A stretch of DNA of 64,000 nt from Przewalskia tangutica (lineage: Eukaryota > Streptophyta > Magnoliopsida > Solanales > Solanaceae). The position numbers and the translations under genes are program-made. The stretch spans positions 59,251,815-59,315,814 of the forward strand of contig CM056721.1 of the NCBI GenBank assembly GCA_029844215.1, given 5' to 3'. Shown here piece after piece: positions 35,736-47,582 of the stretch. The stretch's first letter is position 1; every line of letters begins with the position of its first letter. The notes under the pieces were generated by a model. That model was not told where the DNA came from. It did no database searches and saw nothing but the letters and a program-made list of their open reading frames with translations.

Positions 35736-37688
35736 CGAAACAAGTCAAGGTGAGTGGTATAATACCAATATATCGGCTGATAGTGAAACAATTTAAGCGC
35801 AATCGAGGGGAAACCCCCTTTTCACAAACATCACAAGATACTAACACACGTAGCATCCTAGCATGTTTACTTAATAAATCAACAAGAAAGTATTACAAGG
35901 CTATCACAACCCAACACAATCAAGTTATACACACAAGGCACTTTCTACTATATGATTGACAAGATCGGGTTTTTATCCCCAAAGTACTTCATACATTAAC
36001 TCTTTTAAAAGATACGTTACTTTCACAAAAGTCACACAATACCGTAGTATATAAAAATAGAGTGATTATCTTTTAAGTAAACCAAAATACTTACCTTTGT
36101 AAAATCAAGTAACAACATTTATTTTCCAAGCGTCCAAGTTTGCCTAATTCCAAATGTTCACGTTTCTTATTTTAAAAGGTTTCGTAGTTCATAGTCTTAT
36201 TCATTAAGAATATAATTCTCTTTTAAACCATCTGAGAAACATAAGCCTTATATGTGAGTAGGATATTCTTGTTTATAACAATCTTATTACAGCAGCCATG
36301 ATCTAGGAAATATCATTTTGTCTCATCTTAGCTTCTATGCAGATGGAAGTTTCTTGGTTTTAATAATACTTCATTAATCAAACATTTCCTTTATTAACGC
36401 TGCGATGGTTTGTCGATACACATCTCGATTTCGAAATCAAGAAACATTGTCCCTTTTAAAACCAAGTACTCATTACTCACGAATGAGGTTTCACACAAAA
36501 TTCATATAATTCATTTAAGTTAAGTCTCTTATCTTACAAGATCCGATCTTAACTTCTAAAATAAATAAATCATTCGTTTTATCCTCTTAAGCCATTATAC
36601 CTAACTTCCCATAAAGCTAGTATAACTCTTAAGATTTTAAAACCAAGTATTACTCTTCTTTTAAAAACAGTTCTTAATTCTCTTGAACTACTTCAAGATT
36701 ATTATTATTCGGGCTTAAGTCAAAAGACATTGTCGTACAACTACGTTCAATTAACACACATACGTCTACCGTACTACATAGTTATACACATATCATGCTA
36801 GAAGAGATAGGAAGAGGTTCACATACCTCGCGACGATTATCGACTATTAGCAAATCGCTCCACGGCTATAACCCGGCTAGCCTGGTCCACCTTCTCAAGT
36901 AGCACATGCTACTCGCAGAACATTCAACCTATACAGGTTATACAAGTCTATCAAAGTCTAGACTACTCGGTAGAATAAATCTAGATACAAGATCCTACGG
37001 GAAATTGGGCAGCCCTCCCTGCCCACAAACTACACAAGTCTCATCAGTAATACCCTACGTAATTCTGATTCGATTCTCCTCTTTAAATTCAGGCTTAAGT
37101 CCAAGGACATTGCCACAAAACTATGTTCAGTTCTATATATAGTATACTTCAACTATATATTCCTACAACATGTATTTCCAATTACAATAGGGGGATAAGA
37201 TAATTACCTCGACAAGCCCATAATTATCCAAGTAAAAAATGTCGATCCTTAGCAATGTTTCGCTCCTACTCCGGGTGCTCCAACCCGCTCCAAACAACCC
37301 TTAGAAGTTCTACGCAACTTCTTCTTAATACTCCAACCAACTATGGAGATTTTCCTAGGGTTTCGGTTTGAGACAAAAAGGACATACGGTAGTATTTCCG
37401 GCTCTACGTATAGAGGTATCTTTGGAATACTACAAGGTATACGGCTAAGGTAATTTGGGTATAGTAACAATACTTTTGAGAGTATTTCTACCAAGAGGGG
37501 GGGTATTTATACGAGACAACACCACAGGGGGTGTATACCCTACCACCCCACTGTGGGTACTCTCGCCAAGGGGACCTCTCGGCCAAGGGGGCCTCTCAAA
37601 GGGGGAGGACGAGAACAACAAGAAGGGAGGGGGAGGATTTCTAAGACTTAGAACATTTTAGGATGAATAAGTCTTCAAAGGGGAGGGG

Positions 37689-37696
37689 TATTTATA
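37689..37696 (-). promoter_or_regulatory. TATA box, E6 solo LTR
   Basis: TATAAATA on the minus strand. A solo LTR can keep promoter activity and could transcribe leftwards from here. Confidence 0.65.
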
Positions 37697-37727
37697 GGAC
37701 AAGCCAAGGCCAACCAATGGCCAAGAT

Positions 37728-37806
37728 CATGCCAAGTGCATAGCAAGTGTAGGGCCAAGATCATGCCAAGTGCATAGCAAGTGTAGGGCCAAGATCATGC
37801 CAAGTG
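37728..37806. repeat. 39-bp direct repeat in E6
   Basis: The unit GATCATGCCAAGTGCATAGC plus AAGTGTAGGGCCAA occurs twice in tandem, with a third partial copy. It is a local duplication not seen in the other LTRs. Confidence 0.75.
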
Positions 37807-38136
37807 CACCTTATCCATCTACCACCAAAATATCCTACCTACTACTTGACAAAAACCCACCCAAATCGTCCACCCTTGACCGCCCAAGTCCTTCCAATGA
37901 GAGGGTGACAAGTGTCGCCCTCTTGTTGGTCCAAAATGTTTCGTCTCTCGGAAAAATCCGCAAAAATTAAAAATGACATAGCCGGAATTTTCCCTACGAA
38001 AGCTGTGGAAACGTTTCGTCGAAAAACGACTCTAACCGGGTGTTGTGAACAAAAATAATTCGTCCAAGCCACTTTAAAGCCCAAACTTTTCTACGTACGT
38101 CCTTACGTACATACTCTGGAAATACGGGGTATAACA

Positions 38137-38141
38137 ACTTA
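38137..38141. repeat. E6 target-site duplication, right (ACTTA)
   Basis: Exact match to 34635-34639. Confidence 0.9.
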
Positions 38142-40720
38142 CTTGAAGATTATAGTAGTTATAATCGATTGCGACTTGATATCATGTTATGCTAACAATT
38201 TGGATTGAAATGGAAATTGGATAAGAATTAGTATTGTGGTACTCAATATGGCCGAAATTGGACTAGTAGTTGTGTTAGTTTGATATCTTTTGTGGGGCGG
38301 AATTTTACACGTCTAATAGGCGTGTAATCCCCTATTGTTGATTGCATTGTTTGGGCCTTAAATGTGGCGTGTTTGGTTATTGTATTCGGCCTTGAAAAAG
38401 GTGGCAAAGTTAGTAGAAACAAAGGAAGTGCTGTCCGATTTTCCGTAGAATTTAGTGACTTAGCACTTAGAATATTCTACGTTTGAAGTAAGAGATTAAT
38501 GGACGTATTGTGGCCATTATAGGTTGAAGTACTAAGTATAGCGTATCCTACTTGAAGGATGGAATAGCTATCAAGGTTGAAGTACTTTGGAGCATTTTGC
38601 TACTTGTCGATAATCGTCGCGAGGTATGTGAACCTCTTCCTTCCTTTGGCATGATTCTATGTATGGAATATACCTGTGGTATCATTTCATGTTTCCTTCT
38701 ACTCTTAGAAGTTAAGAGGTAGTTGTGTGATTTACTCTATGTAGAACTTTTCCTATCTTTTGAGCATGACTAGTTGCACGTATGTAGTACGGTAGACGTA
38801 CAACACCTTGATATCCTTTACTAGTTTTATGAATAGCCAAGTCGGGTGAGTTAGGAGATTAACTCACTTCTTTGAAAGTATTAAGGATGTCTAACGTTTT
38901 ATTAAAGTTAAGGGACTTGAAGAGTTTTGAGGTATGTGATACTTGTTCCGTTTTAAACGTATAAGTCTCTTGGATACGAAATTGTATTTGGCTAAGGCAT
39001 AAAGTGAATATAACGACTTTATGGGGAGTTGGTTATATTTGATTTATGGAAAGATAAATGACTTGATTTTAGTGAAAAGGCAACTTGATTTTAAGGCATC
39101 AATTGCCTAAGGTTTTATAATAAAATGAGTCACTTGAGTTCTAAAGGTTAAGAGACTAATTGTATTTTTGAAAGTTAAGAGAATTGATTTGAAAGTATAT
39201 AATACTTGGTTTCAAAAAGTAGAAGTCTCTTGGTTATAAAAAGGAATGAGTTGGTCTAAAACCATAAAGGGTTATAACGGCTTTATGGGAAGTTGGTTAT
39301 AACGGCTTTATGGAAGGTTAAGAGAATGGTTTTCTCTAATAATGTAAGCAAAGAAATGATTTGAAATAAAGAAGGGCAAATTGTTTTAAAGGTACCAATT
39401 GCTTAAGGTTTTTAACAAAGAAGTCACTTGATTTAGAAGCCGGTAAATGTATTTCTAAAAAGGTATTGTGACTTGTCTTGAAAGGTGGATAGGACTTGAT
39501 ACTATAGTTGTTAGTATCTGGGAAGTTTTATTTGAAAAAGAGTCTTTCTAAAGGAGTAGAGGTGCGTAGTACGTTGGGTTAAATTCCCGGGTTTTATATG
39601 ACATTATCGTCCCAGAAATGGGCCGGGCAGTATACCTTTACGGGCAGACTATATGACATTATCGTCCCAGAAATGGGCCGGGCAGTATACCTTTACGGGC
39701 AGACTATATGACATTATCGTCCCAGAAATGGGCCGGCGATACCTTACGCGCACTATATGACATTATTGTCCCGAAATGGGACGGCGATACCTTACGCGCA
39801 CTATATGACATTATCGCCCCGAAATGGGCCGGGCAAGATACCTTTACGCGGACTATATGACATTATCGCCCCGAAATGGGCCGGCGATATACCTTTACGG
39901 GCAGACTATATGACATTATCGTCCCAGAAATGGGCCGGGCAGTATACCTGTATGGGCAGACTATGTGACCTTATCGCGTCCCAGATTGGGCCGGGCAGTA
40001 TAGGCGTCCCTCCATAAAGGGCCGGAGTAGGTTATGTAAGGTAAGTAAGTTATATGGTAGTGAACTTGATGATTTTCCGAAGTAAGTACGTGAGAAAGTG
40101 ACTATAACTTTTATTGAGAACTGGGAAAAGATAATAAGGTACGATTAAGTTCACGTGATGGTAATGACATGGTAGGTTCAGGTATTTACCCTTTTTATAC
40201 TTACCCCTGTCATGCATTTATACAGATATGTTTTGTTTAATGTACCTTATTTCCGTTCCATATTCGGTACCTGTTGTACTGACCCCCTTCGGGGGGCTGC
40301 GTTCATGCCCGCAGGTATTAGGTGCACAGGTTGGTGATCCTTGCTCTTAGGATCTCGGTTCAGTTTTTGGGAAAAAGCTCCATTTGCTCCGGAGGCTTAT
40401 CTCTTGGTACGGTTTCCCCTGAGGTTGTAGATTCATGTATATTCAGGGGTATGGCGGGGCCCTGTCCCGCCACAGTTGTTATGTTAAAACTCTTAGAGGT
40501 CTGTAGTCACATATTGTGGGTCAGTTTGTAAAGGGAAGGAGGCAACTGCTTCGGTTGTTTATATATGTCCAGGAAGGTAGCCCTATCGGCTATCCTGTTG
40601 TTTTATTTCTGTTGTTTTATTTTATAAGTTTCATGTATGTTCCGCTGATTATCTCTGATGTATACCTGTAAGGGTGCCCAGGTAGGGCACCAGTCGCGGG
40701 CCCGGGGTCGGGTCGTGACA
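38142..40720 (+). repeat. E0 3' LTR, second part
   Basis: It continues E0's LTR to GGGTCGTGACA. It has several copies of the TTATAACGGCTTTATGG motif (39000-39320) and the 55-bp array. Total LTR length is about 3.5 kb. Confidence 0.87.
39593..40010 (+). repeat. 55-bp tandem array in E0 LTR
   Basis: About seven units of CTATATGACATTATCGTCCC then AGAAATGGGCCGGGCAGTAT and ACCTTTACGGGCAGA. The first two units are identical with a period of 55 bp. Units 3-6 have lost G/C bases (for example GGCCGGCGATACC for GGCCGGGCAGTATACC). Confidence 0.9.
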
Positions 40721-41194
40721 ATATATGTACCTGTTGAAAATTATTTTCCTCCACCTCTCTGAGATCATTCATGATTAAAGTTTCATGCAATCGCAGCTCT
40801 TTTGATTATCTCTACATTTTTCTCTTCACGCAGTTTCACATTCTTCTTCCTTAAGTACATCATAATCATTCAACTTCTAAATCCATTATACAACACCCCT
40901 TCTCGGGTGACATATACTTCATTTCCCTTTAAATATCATCTCAAGTCTTATTCGTTGCTAATAAGTAGTTAATAAATATACCCTAATGGGTAATCATCCT
41001 CACACGAACCTTAAAACTTCGTCACTTGCGCATTCGATACTATAGAATTCGATAAGAAGAGAAGGTTACATATTGCTCTAAGCTTCATATCACAATCTAG
41101 AGTAGAAAAAAGTGAGACAATCCTAAGTGTCTTGGTGGTCAACTGTTTATATGTATGGCGCGCACACACACACATAAAAATTATCCTACTGATC

Positions 41195-42540
41195 AACATA
41201 TGGTATACTAAATGTAGAATATAACTGATAAACATGTTGAGATACTGAAAAAATTCTAACTGACAAATAATAAATGCAATGATGTTCTAGTCAATAAAGC
41301 CTCTAACAATAATGAAGTACTGACTGTTAACGAGACAAGACCCCCGACATACCTGACTGTCTGAACTAATTAAAGATTTTAAATAAGATAATGCCCCAAA
41401 AGATTAGGGCTCGCCAAATCAGCTGATACCAGAGATCCTAAAGTGCTGATACGTTGTCCTGTAATTCATTACTCGTATTAGGAACCCCATGCAGCAGAAC
41501 ATTGTCTCTAATATAAATCTTAGCTAACTGCTCAAAATTATAGGTCGTCTAAATCGGAATGTAGTACGCTGACTTGATCAACCTATTCAAAATAATCGAA
41601 ATGACATCAAATGTCATGCCCCAAACCATGACCTAGGCATAACATAGTACTTAGTGTTTGACTGCATATGATCGAGCAAACCAACTAGCTGGCTAAATTA
41701 ATATGTGGTATACTAAATATAGAATATAACTGATAAACATGTTGAGATAAAAAGTCTAACTGATAAATCATAAATGCAGAATAAGTCTGAAATATATGAA
41801 TGTAGCCGATATGGCTAACATAAAGACCTGCTAGTACTGACTAACTGATGTTCTAGTCTATGAAGCCTTTAAGAATAATGAAGTACTTCCTGTTACCGAG
41901 ACAAGGCCCCCGACATACCTGAATGTCTGAACTAGTTAAAGATTGTAAATAAGATAATGCCCCAAAAGATTAGGGCTCACCAACTCAGCTAATACCAGAG
42001 ATCCTAGTGTGTTGTTGTATCATCCTGTAAATCATTACATGCATCATGAGATGAAGGCCCCAGACAAAGAGACGTTAGTACATTTGAATTGCACTAGTAT
42101 ATAAAGTAACTGAAAGAAAGAACTATAAGTAGGGTGCTCAGTTCTTGATTGCATATGATCGAGCGAACCAACTGGATGGCTAAATTAATATGTAGTATAC
42201 TAAATGTAGAATATAAATGATAAACATGCTGAGATACTAAAAAAAGTCTAACTGATAAATCATAAATGTAGAATAAGTCTGAAATATATGAATGTAGCTG
42301 ATATGGCTAACATAAAGGCCTGCTAAATAGTGACTGGATGCTATTATAGTCTATGAAGACTCTAAGATACTGACTGTTACCGGGACAAGGCCCCCAACAT
42401 AAATGACTGTCTAAACTAATTAAATAATGTAAATAACTTAACGCCTTGAAAGACTGGTCTCACCAACTCAACTGATACCAGAGATCCTAGCATGCTGATG
42501 TGTCGTCATGTAAATTATTACCTGCATCATGAGATGCATG
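41195..42540. repeat. Three dispersed direct repeats of ~290-370 bp
   Basis: Blocks at about 41195-41480, 41690-42060 and 42175-42540 share GGTATACTAAAT(G/A)TAGAAT, AACTGATAAACATG(T/C)TGAGA, GACAAGGCCCCCGACATA and GATACCAGAGATCCTA. Spacing is about 485-495 bp. Divergence is by ordinary substitutions and indels, unlike the main family arrays. Confidence 0.75.
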
Positions 42541-44107
42541 CCCTGGGTAAAGAGACATTATTACATTTGAATTGCACTAGTATGTAAAGCAACTAAAAGA
42601 AAGAATTATAAGTAGGGTGCTCGGAAAAGGGCAACCCAAATCAATAATCATGTGGTAAATACTGAAATTGTAATTGTAACTAATAACTAAAATGAACAAG
42701 AGAGTGAAGTTATGAGTACTTCCTATTCTTCATCTGAAACATCTATTTATCTATTTTTATATGTGGGGCCTTGACCCAATAATAAATGCACAAACTATGG
42801 CCTTGTCCAAGTAAGTGTGTCAGTCAATGGCTTTGGCCAAGTATATGTATACATGAGACTGTGCCCTTGGGCAATCACATATGTTCAATATTCATTAAGT
42901 ATTATTAAGGAACTAAGATTACTGAAATAAAGACCATCACTAACTGAGACATGTATTCATGAACTAATTATGAGACCTGAAGCTTTAACTATTTCTAGAC
43001 TTGCTAAGTTTCTTGATTGAGACTCATGGATACCAAACACGAGTCTATATTGATTACATCCTGAGTCGACAATGTTCAAAATTACAATCATGAACTAATT
43101 ACGAAACTAGAGAATAGAAGCTGCAACTACTCTTATAAACTATAACTATGTTCTGAGGCAATTCGTAATAATCAATAAAGAATGTGGCATAGGGAGAATC
43201 ATCAACATTTCCAACCGTAGAGAGTTAGCCTCACATACCTTAACTTCATGCTCTTGAGCGTAATACAATGTTCGTCGCTTCCTTTCGACTTTAATCTATA
43301 TCATAATATGTCAATGGAATCAACATTAGCAACAATTACCATATTTTGGCCATCTAGGCATTTTATCAAACACTTGATGGGAATAAAGCTTCATAGCCCT
43401 TATTAATGGATTTTCTACACGCAATTTCCCATCCTCTTGTTTCTAGGTGATTATACAATCCCAAATAGATATAATCAACGTCATTCTTCATCACCCATAT
43501 GCTTACAACAACCCTAAGTCAACAATTCAACCCACACAATAGTTCATACAGTTTTTTTCATCAAACCTATTAGCTTATCTCAAAAATCTATGGTTTATAA
43601 TCATTAATACAACACTATAATCAACTACGCGATGAAGATAATACCTTTTTAATGTTCAGGAATATTGAATTCGAAATATAGGGCTCCGCATCTGACAATA
43701 ACATTGCAATCGCAATTCTATGGATTAAAAAGGTTTTGATCAAGTTAAAATGGTACTGAGAACTTGAATTCATGCTAGAATGATTTTGGAACTTACCTTG
43801 TAGGGCTCTTGAGGCTTAGGACTTGTTCTCTATGACTTTAGGGTGATATTCGTGATTAGGTAAGTTAGGAAAATAAACCCCAAGCTTAAATATAAGAAAA
43901 AATAAAAAATGTAAAGTTTTGACTCGAAGTTCGGCCCATTCGTGATAACCCCGTGATGAATGGCTACTGCGGGACCTCCCGCAGGTCAACAGTTCAGAGA
44001 GGGAAATTTTGTGTGACCAACCCGCAATGCGGGTCCATCACATGTGCCGCGCGTGTGGCCATATTGGGTGGCCTTGTCGGCTTATGCGTTGTGTTCTGTA
44101 ACATAGT

Positions 44108-44112
44108 CATAA
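44108..44112. repeat. E8 target-site duplication, left (CATAA)
   Basis: CATAA, repeated at 53408-53412. Confidence 0.9.
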
Positions 44113-44604
44113 TGTCACGACCCGAACCCGGGCCCGTGACTGGTGCCTTACCCCGGGCACCCTAGTGATACAACATCAGAGAAAATCAGCGGAAATAAAA
44201 ACATGAACATGAATTAAGAGACAAGATAAATAAACAGGCCAACCAAAACAGTTGCCTTCATCATATATACATAAATACCGACGGTTATCCTTTTTACAAA
44301 CCCCGCCTACAACAAAGGCATGCACTCTAAGATTTTTACAATTTATGACGGGACAGGGCCCCGCCATACCCCTGAATGTATAAGAATCTACAGACTCAGG
44401 GTAACATACCAAAAGATAAGCCTCCGAAGAAATGGGGCTTCCCGACACGCTGAACTGTGATCCTATGAGCGAGGATCCACCACCGATGTACCTCAACCTG
44501 CGGCATGAACGCAGCCCCCCGAAGGAGGTCGATAACAGTACCAAGTATGTGAAATCAGTAAAGATCAAATGAAATCATAATAGTCTATATAAAGCGGGAG
44601 ACAT

Positions 44605-44975
44605 GTATGATAACCGGATGAAATACGTGACTCGCCATCTCGGGACTCGGTGTAAAATCGGATGAGATCGTGACTCGCCATCTCGGGACTCGGTAAAATC
44701 GGATGAAATCGTGACCTACCCATCTCGTGGGACTCGGTGTAAAATCGGATGAGATCGTGACCGCCCATCTCGGGACTCGGTGTAAAATCAGATGAAATAC
44801 GTGACCCTGCCCATCTCGTGGGACTCGGTGTAAAATCAGATGAGATACGTGACCCTGCCCATCTCGTGGGACTCGGTGTAAAATCAGATGAAATCGTGAC
44901 CACGCCATCTCGTGGGACTCGGTGTAAAATCGGATGAGATCGTGACCGCCCATCTCGTGGGACTCGGTGTATAAT
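44605..44975 (-). repeat. 48-bp tandem array in E8 left LTR
   Basis: About eight units of CATCTCGTGGGACTCGGTGT then AAAATCAGATGAGATACGTG and ACCCTGCC. Half the units are shortened at CTG and at CGTGGG (for example GACTCGCCATCTCGGGAC). Confidence 0.9.
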
Positions 44976-47116
44976 CGTTCATAACAAATCAACCGGCCCT
45001 CCATCGAGAGACGCGGGGGTACAGAAATACAACAAAGGCTATCACAACAAGCATAGACAGTTTCACAACAACAAGCATAGGCAAGCTTCACAACAAACAA
45101 GCATAGGCAAGCTTCACAACAAACAAGCATGGGCAAGCTTCACAACAACAAGCATAGGCAAGTTATACACAACTCAAAGTACTTTCATTTTATGCCAAAG
45201 TCTGGGTTTTAACCCTAAAGTACTACGTACGTTAAATTCCTTTTAAAGATCCATTTCTTTTACAAAGGTCACCCGATACCCGTAGTATAAAAATAGGGTG
45301 ACTAACATTGTTAAGTAAACCAAAATGCTTTCCTTTGTAAAATCAAGTAACAACCTTATTTTCCAAACGTTCAAGTTTGCCTAATTTCAAATGCTCAAGT
45401 TTCTCATTTTAGAAAAGGTTTTGTAGTTCATAGTTTTAAATCCTTTAAAACATAATTCTCCTTTAAACGTTTTGAGAAACATATGTCTTATATGTGAGTA
45501 GGTTATTCTTGTTTATAATCAATCTTATTAAGCAGCCATGATCTAGGAAATGTAATATCATTTTGTCTTATCTTAGCTTCTATGCAGATGGAGGTTTCTA
45601 CTGGTTTTAATACCATACTTCATTATTCAATACATTTTCCTTTATTAACGCTGCAGTGGTTTGTCGATACTCATTCTGATTTCCAAAATCAAGAAACATT
45701 ATTCCTTTTAAAACCCGACTCATTACTCACGAATGAGGTTTCACACCTTTAACAAAATTCATATCCATACCATTAAGTCAAGTCTCTTATCTTTTAAAAA
45801 AATCAGTGAACCATTCTTTTTATCACTCTTAAGACGTTATACCAACTTCCCATAAAGCTAGTACAACTCTTATGTTTTCAAAGCCAAGTATTACTTTTCT
45901 TTCAAAAAGGTCTTGTTGAAACACTTCAAGTTCTTTAATACTACACATCAAATCCGTTATAAGTCAAATCAGTTACCCTTTGAAACCACAAAGCATTTTC
46001 TTACCTACATAAAGCTGTTATAACCAACTTCCCATAAAGCCGTTATAACACTTTATGTTTCAAACCAATCAAATACATTAAACACATGTACGTCTACCGT
46101 ACTACATAGTTATACACATATCATGCTAGAACAGATAGGAAGAGGTTCACATACCTCGCGACGATTATCGACTAATAGCAAAGTGATCCAAGTACCTCAA
46201 ACCGTCGCTACTCCTAGTCAAGTAGATCACGCCATACGCAAGATTCAACCTATAGAGGCCACAAGGCGCCTATTAACATCCTAGATCTCAATGTAGAATA
46301 TTCTACGTAAAATTCGCAGACTCTCCCGCAACAGAATCTCCTCCTCTCTATCGAGGCCGGCTACCAAGCCAACCGGGGTTTGCACGTCTAACCGGCGTGT
46401 ACAATTCTACTCACGATAATACTACGCAAGTCTCAGTAATACGATCTATGTAATTACAATTCATTCACTTATTAAAATTCAGCTTAAGTCGCAAGACATT
46501 GCCGTAAGTATTATTCAGCTTAAGTCAAAAGACATTGCCGCACAACTATGTTCAGTTCTATATATAGTATACTTAACTATATACTCCTACAACATGTAAT
46601 TTCCAATTACAAATGTAGGTCAAGAATGTTTACCTCGATAAGCCCAAAATTATCCGAGTTTATATGTCGATCTGAGCAAGGTTTAGCTCCTACTCGTGCG
46701 CTCAGGCCGCTCCAACCAACCCTTAGAAGTTCTAACCAACTTCTACTTATAACTTCAACTACGGGTGAAGATTTACTTAGGGTTTCGTTTTTGTGGTGAG
46801 GAAGTATAATAGTATTTTTCTGGCTTTTGTAAAAGTGTAACCTTGGGAATACTACAAGGTTTTTGGGCCACGGTATTTGGGCATTATAACAATACTAGGA
46901 GAGTATTTCTATACCACAAAAAGGGGGTATTATACGAAAACAACTAGGCTAGGGGGGGGGGTACCCCACGGCTAACCACTACAAAGGGGAGGGGGGAGGC
47001 TCTCGGCCAAGGGCTCTCAAAGGGGAGGTGTGGTGGACGAAAACAACAAGAGGGAGAGGAGGGATTTTTCAAGACTTAGACAATTTTTGGATGAATAAGT
47101 TCATCAACTTAGAGGG

Positions 47117-47124
47117 TATTTATA
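47117..47124 (-). promoter_or_regulatory. TATA box, E8 left LTR
   Basis: TATAAATA on the minus strand, family context. Confidence 0.68.
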
Positions 47125-47546
47125 GGTCAAGAAATGGCCAACCAATGGCCAAGATCTATCCAAGTGTAAGGCAAGTGTAAGGTCAAGATGAAGCCATGTG
47201 TTTGTGGGTCCCACTTGCTCATCAACTACACAAAATATCCTACCTAACCCTTGACCACAATTTTTGCACAAAAACGTGCCAACCTTCCCCTTTGGCCGTC
47301 CACTTCCTTCCAATGTGAGGGTGACACATGTCACCCTCCCGTTGGTCCAAAATGTTTCGTCTCTCGGAAAAATCCGCAAAAATTATTAATGACATAGCCG
47401 GAATTTTCCCTACGAAAGCTGTGGAAACGTTTCGTCGAAAAACGACTCTTTTTGGCACTTGTGTACAAATTTCGAAACTATGCTTACTTTAAGGCTCAAA
47501 TTATAATACGTACGCCTCACGCATACTGGAAATACGGGGTATAACA

Positions 47547-47582
47547 TTCTCCCCTCCTTAGAAACATTCGTCCCGAATGTTC
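47547..47582 (-). other. E8 polypurine tract and hairpin
   Basis: Minus-strand TAAGGAGGGGAGAA tract behind the ACATTCGGGACGAATGT hairpin, abutting the LTR. Confidence 0.86.

Larger units (their letters stand above)
34640..38136 (-). mobile_element. E6: solo LTR in E0's LTR
   Basis: A single 3497-bp minus-strand LTR (TGTCACGACC to GGTATAACA) bounded by exact ACTTA duplications, with no interior. This is the product of recombination between the two LTRs of a former full element. It carries the ATGCGG-rich cassette (about 35460-35735), like E4. Confidence 0.93.
40721..44112. other. AT-rich diverged repeat region, no gene recognised
   Basis: This is sequence outside the main family. It has three related blocks (below), a possible minus-strand LTR edge TGTCATGCCCCAAACC at 41612, a CA microsatellite at about 41163-41174, and a GC-richer stretch at 43920-44100. 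No open frame over about 75 codons looks coding. Together with 53408-54798 it was contiguous before E8 inserted. It may be LTR sequence of E9 or a related older element. Confidence 0.5.
44113..47546 (-). repeat. E8 3' LTR (left)
   Basis: 3434 bp, TGTCACGACCCG to GGTATAACA. Confidence 0.93.

Noticed and set aside
41163..41174. CA-repeat as a possible regulatory Z-DNA tract
   Set aside because: A short, ordinary microsatellite with no supporting context.
40721..44112. Possible host gene in the island between elements
   Set aside because: No open frame over about 75 codons, no splice-bounded exon-like conservation that I could recognise, and the internal repeats suggest transposon origin.
44565..45136. 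183-codon and 112-codon minus-strand frames at the E8 left LTR
   Set aside because: They span the 48-bp array and adjoining ACAACAAGCATAGGCAAG repeats; open only because of repeat periodicity.
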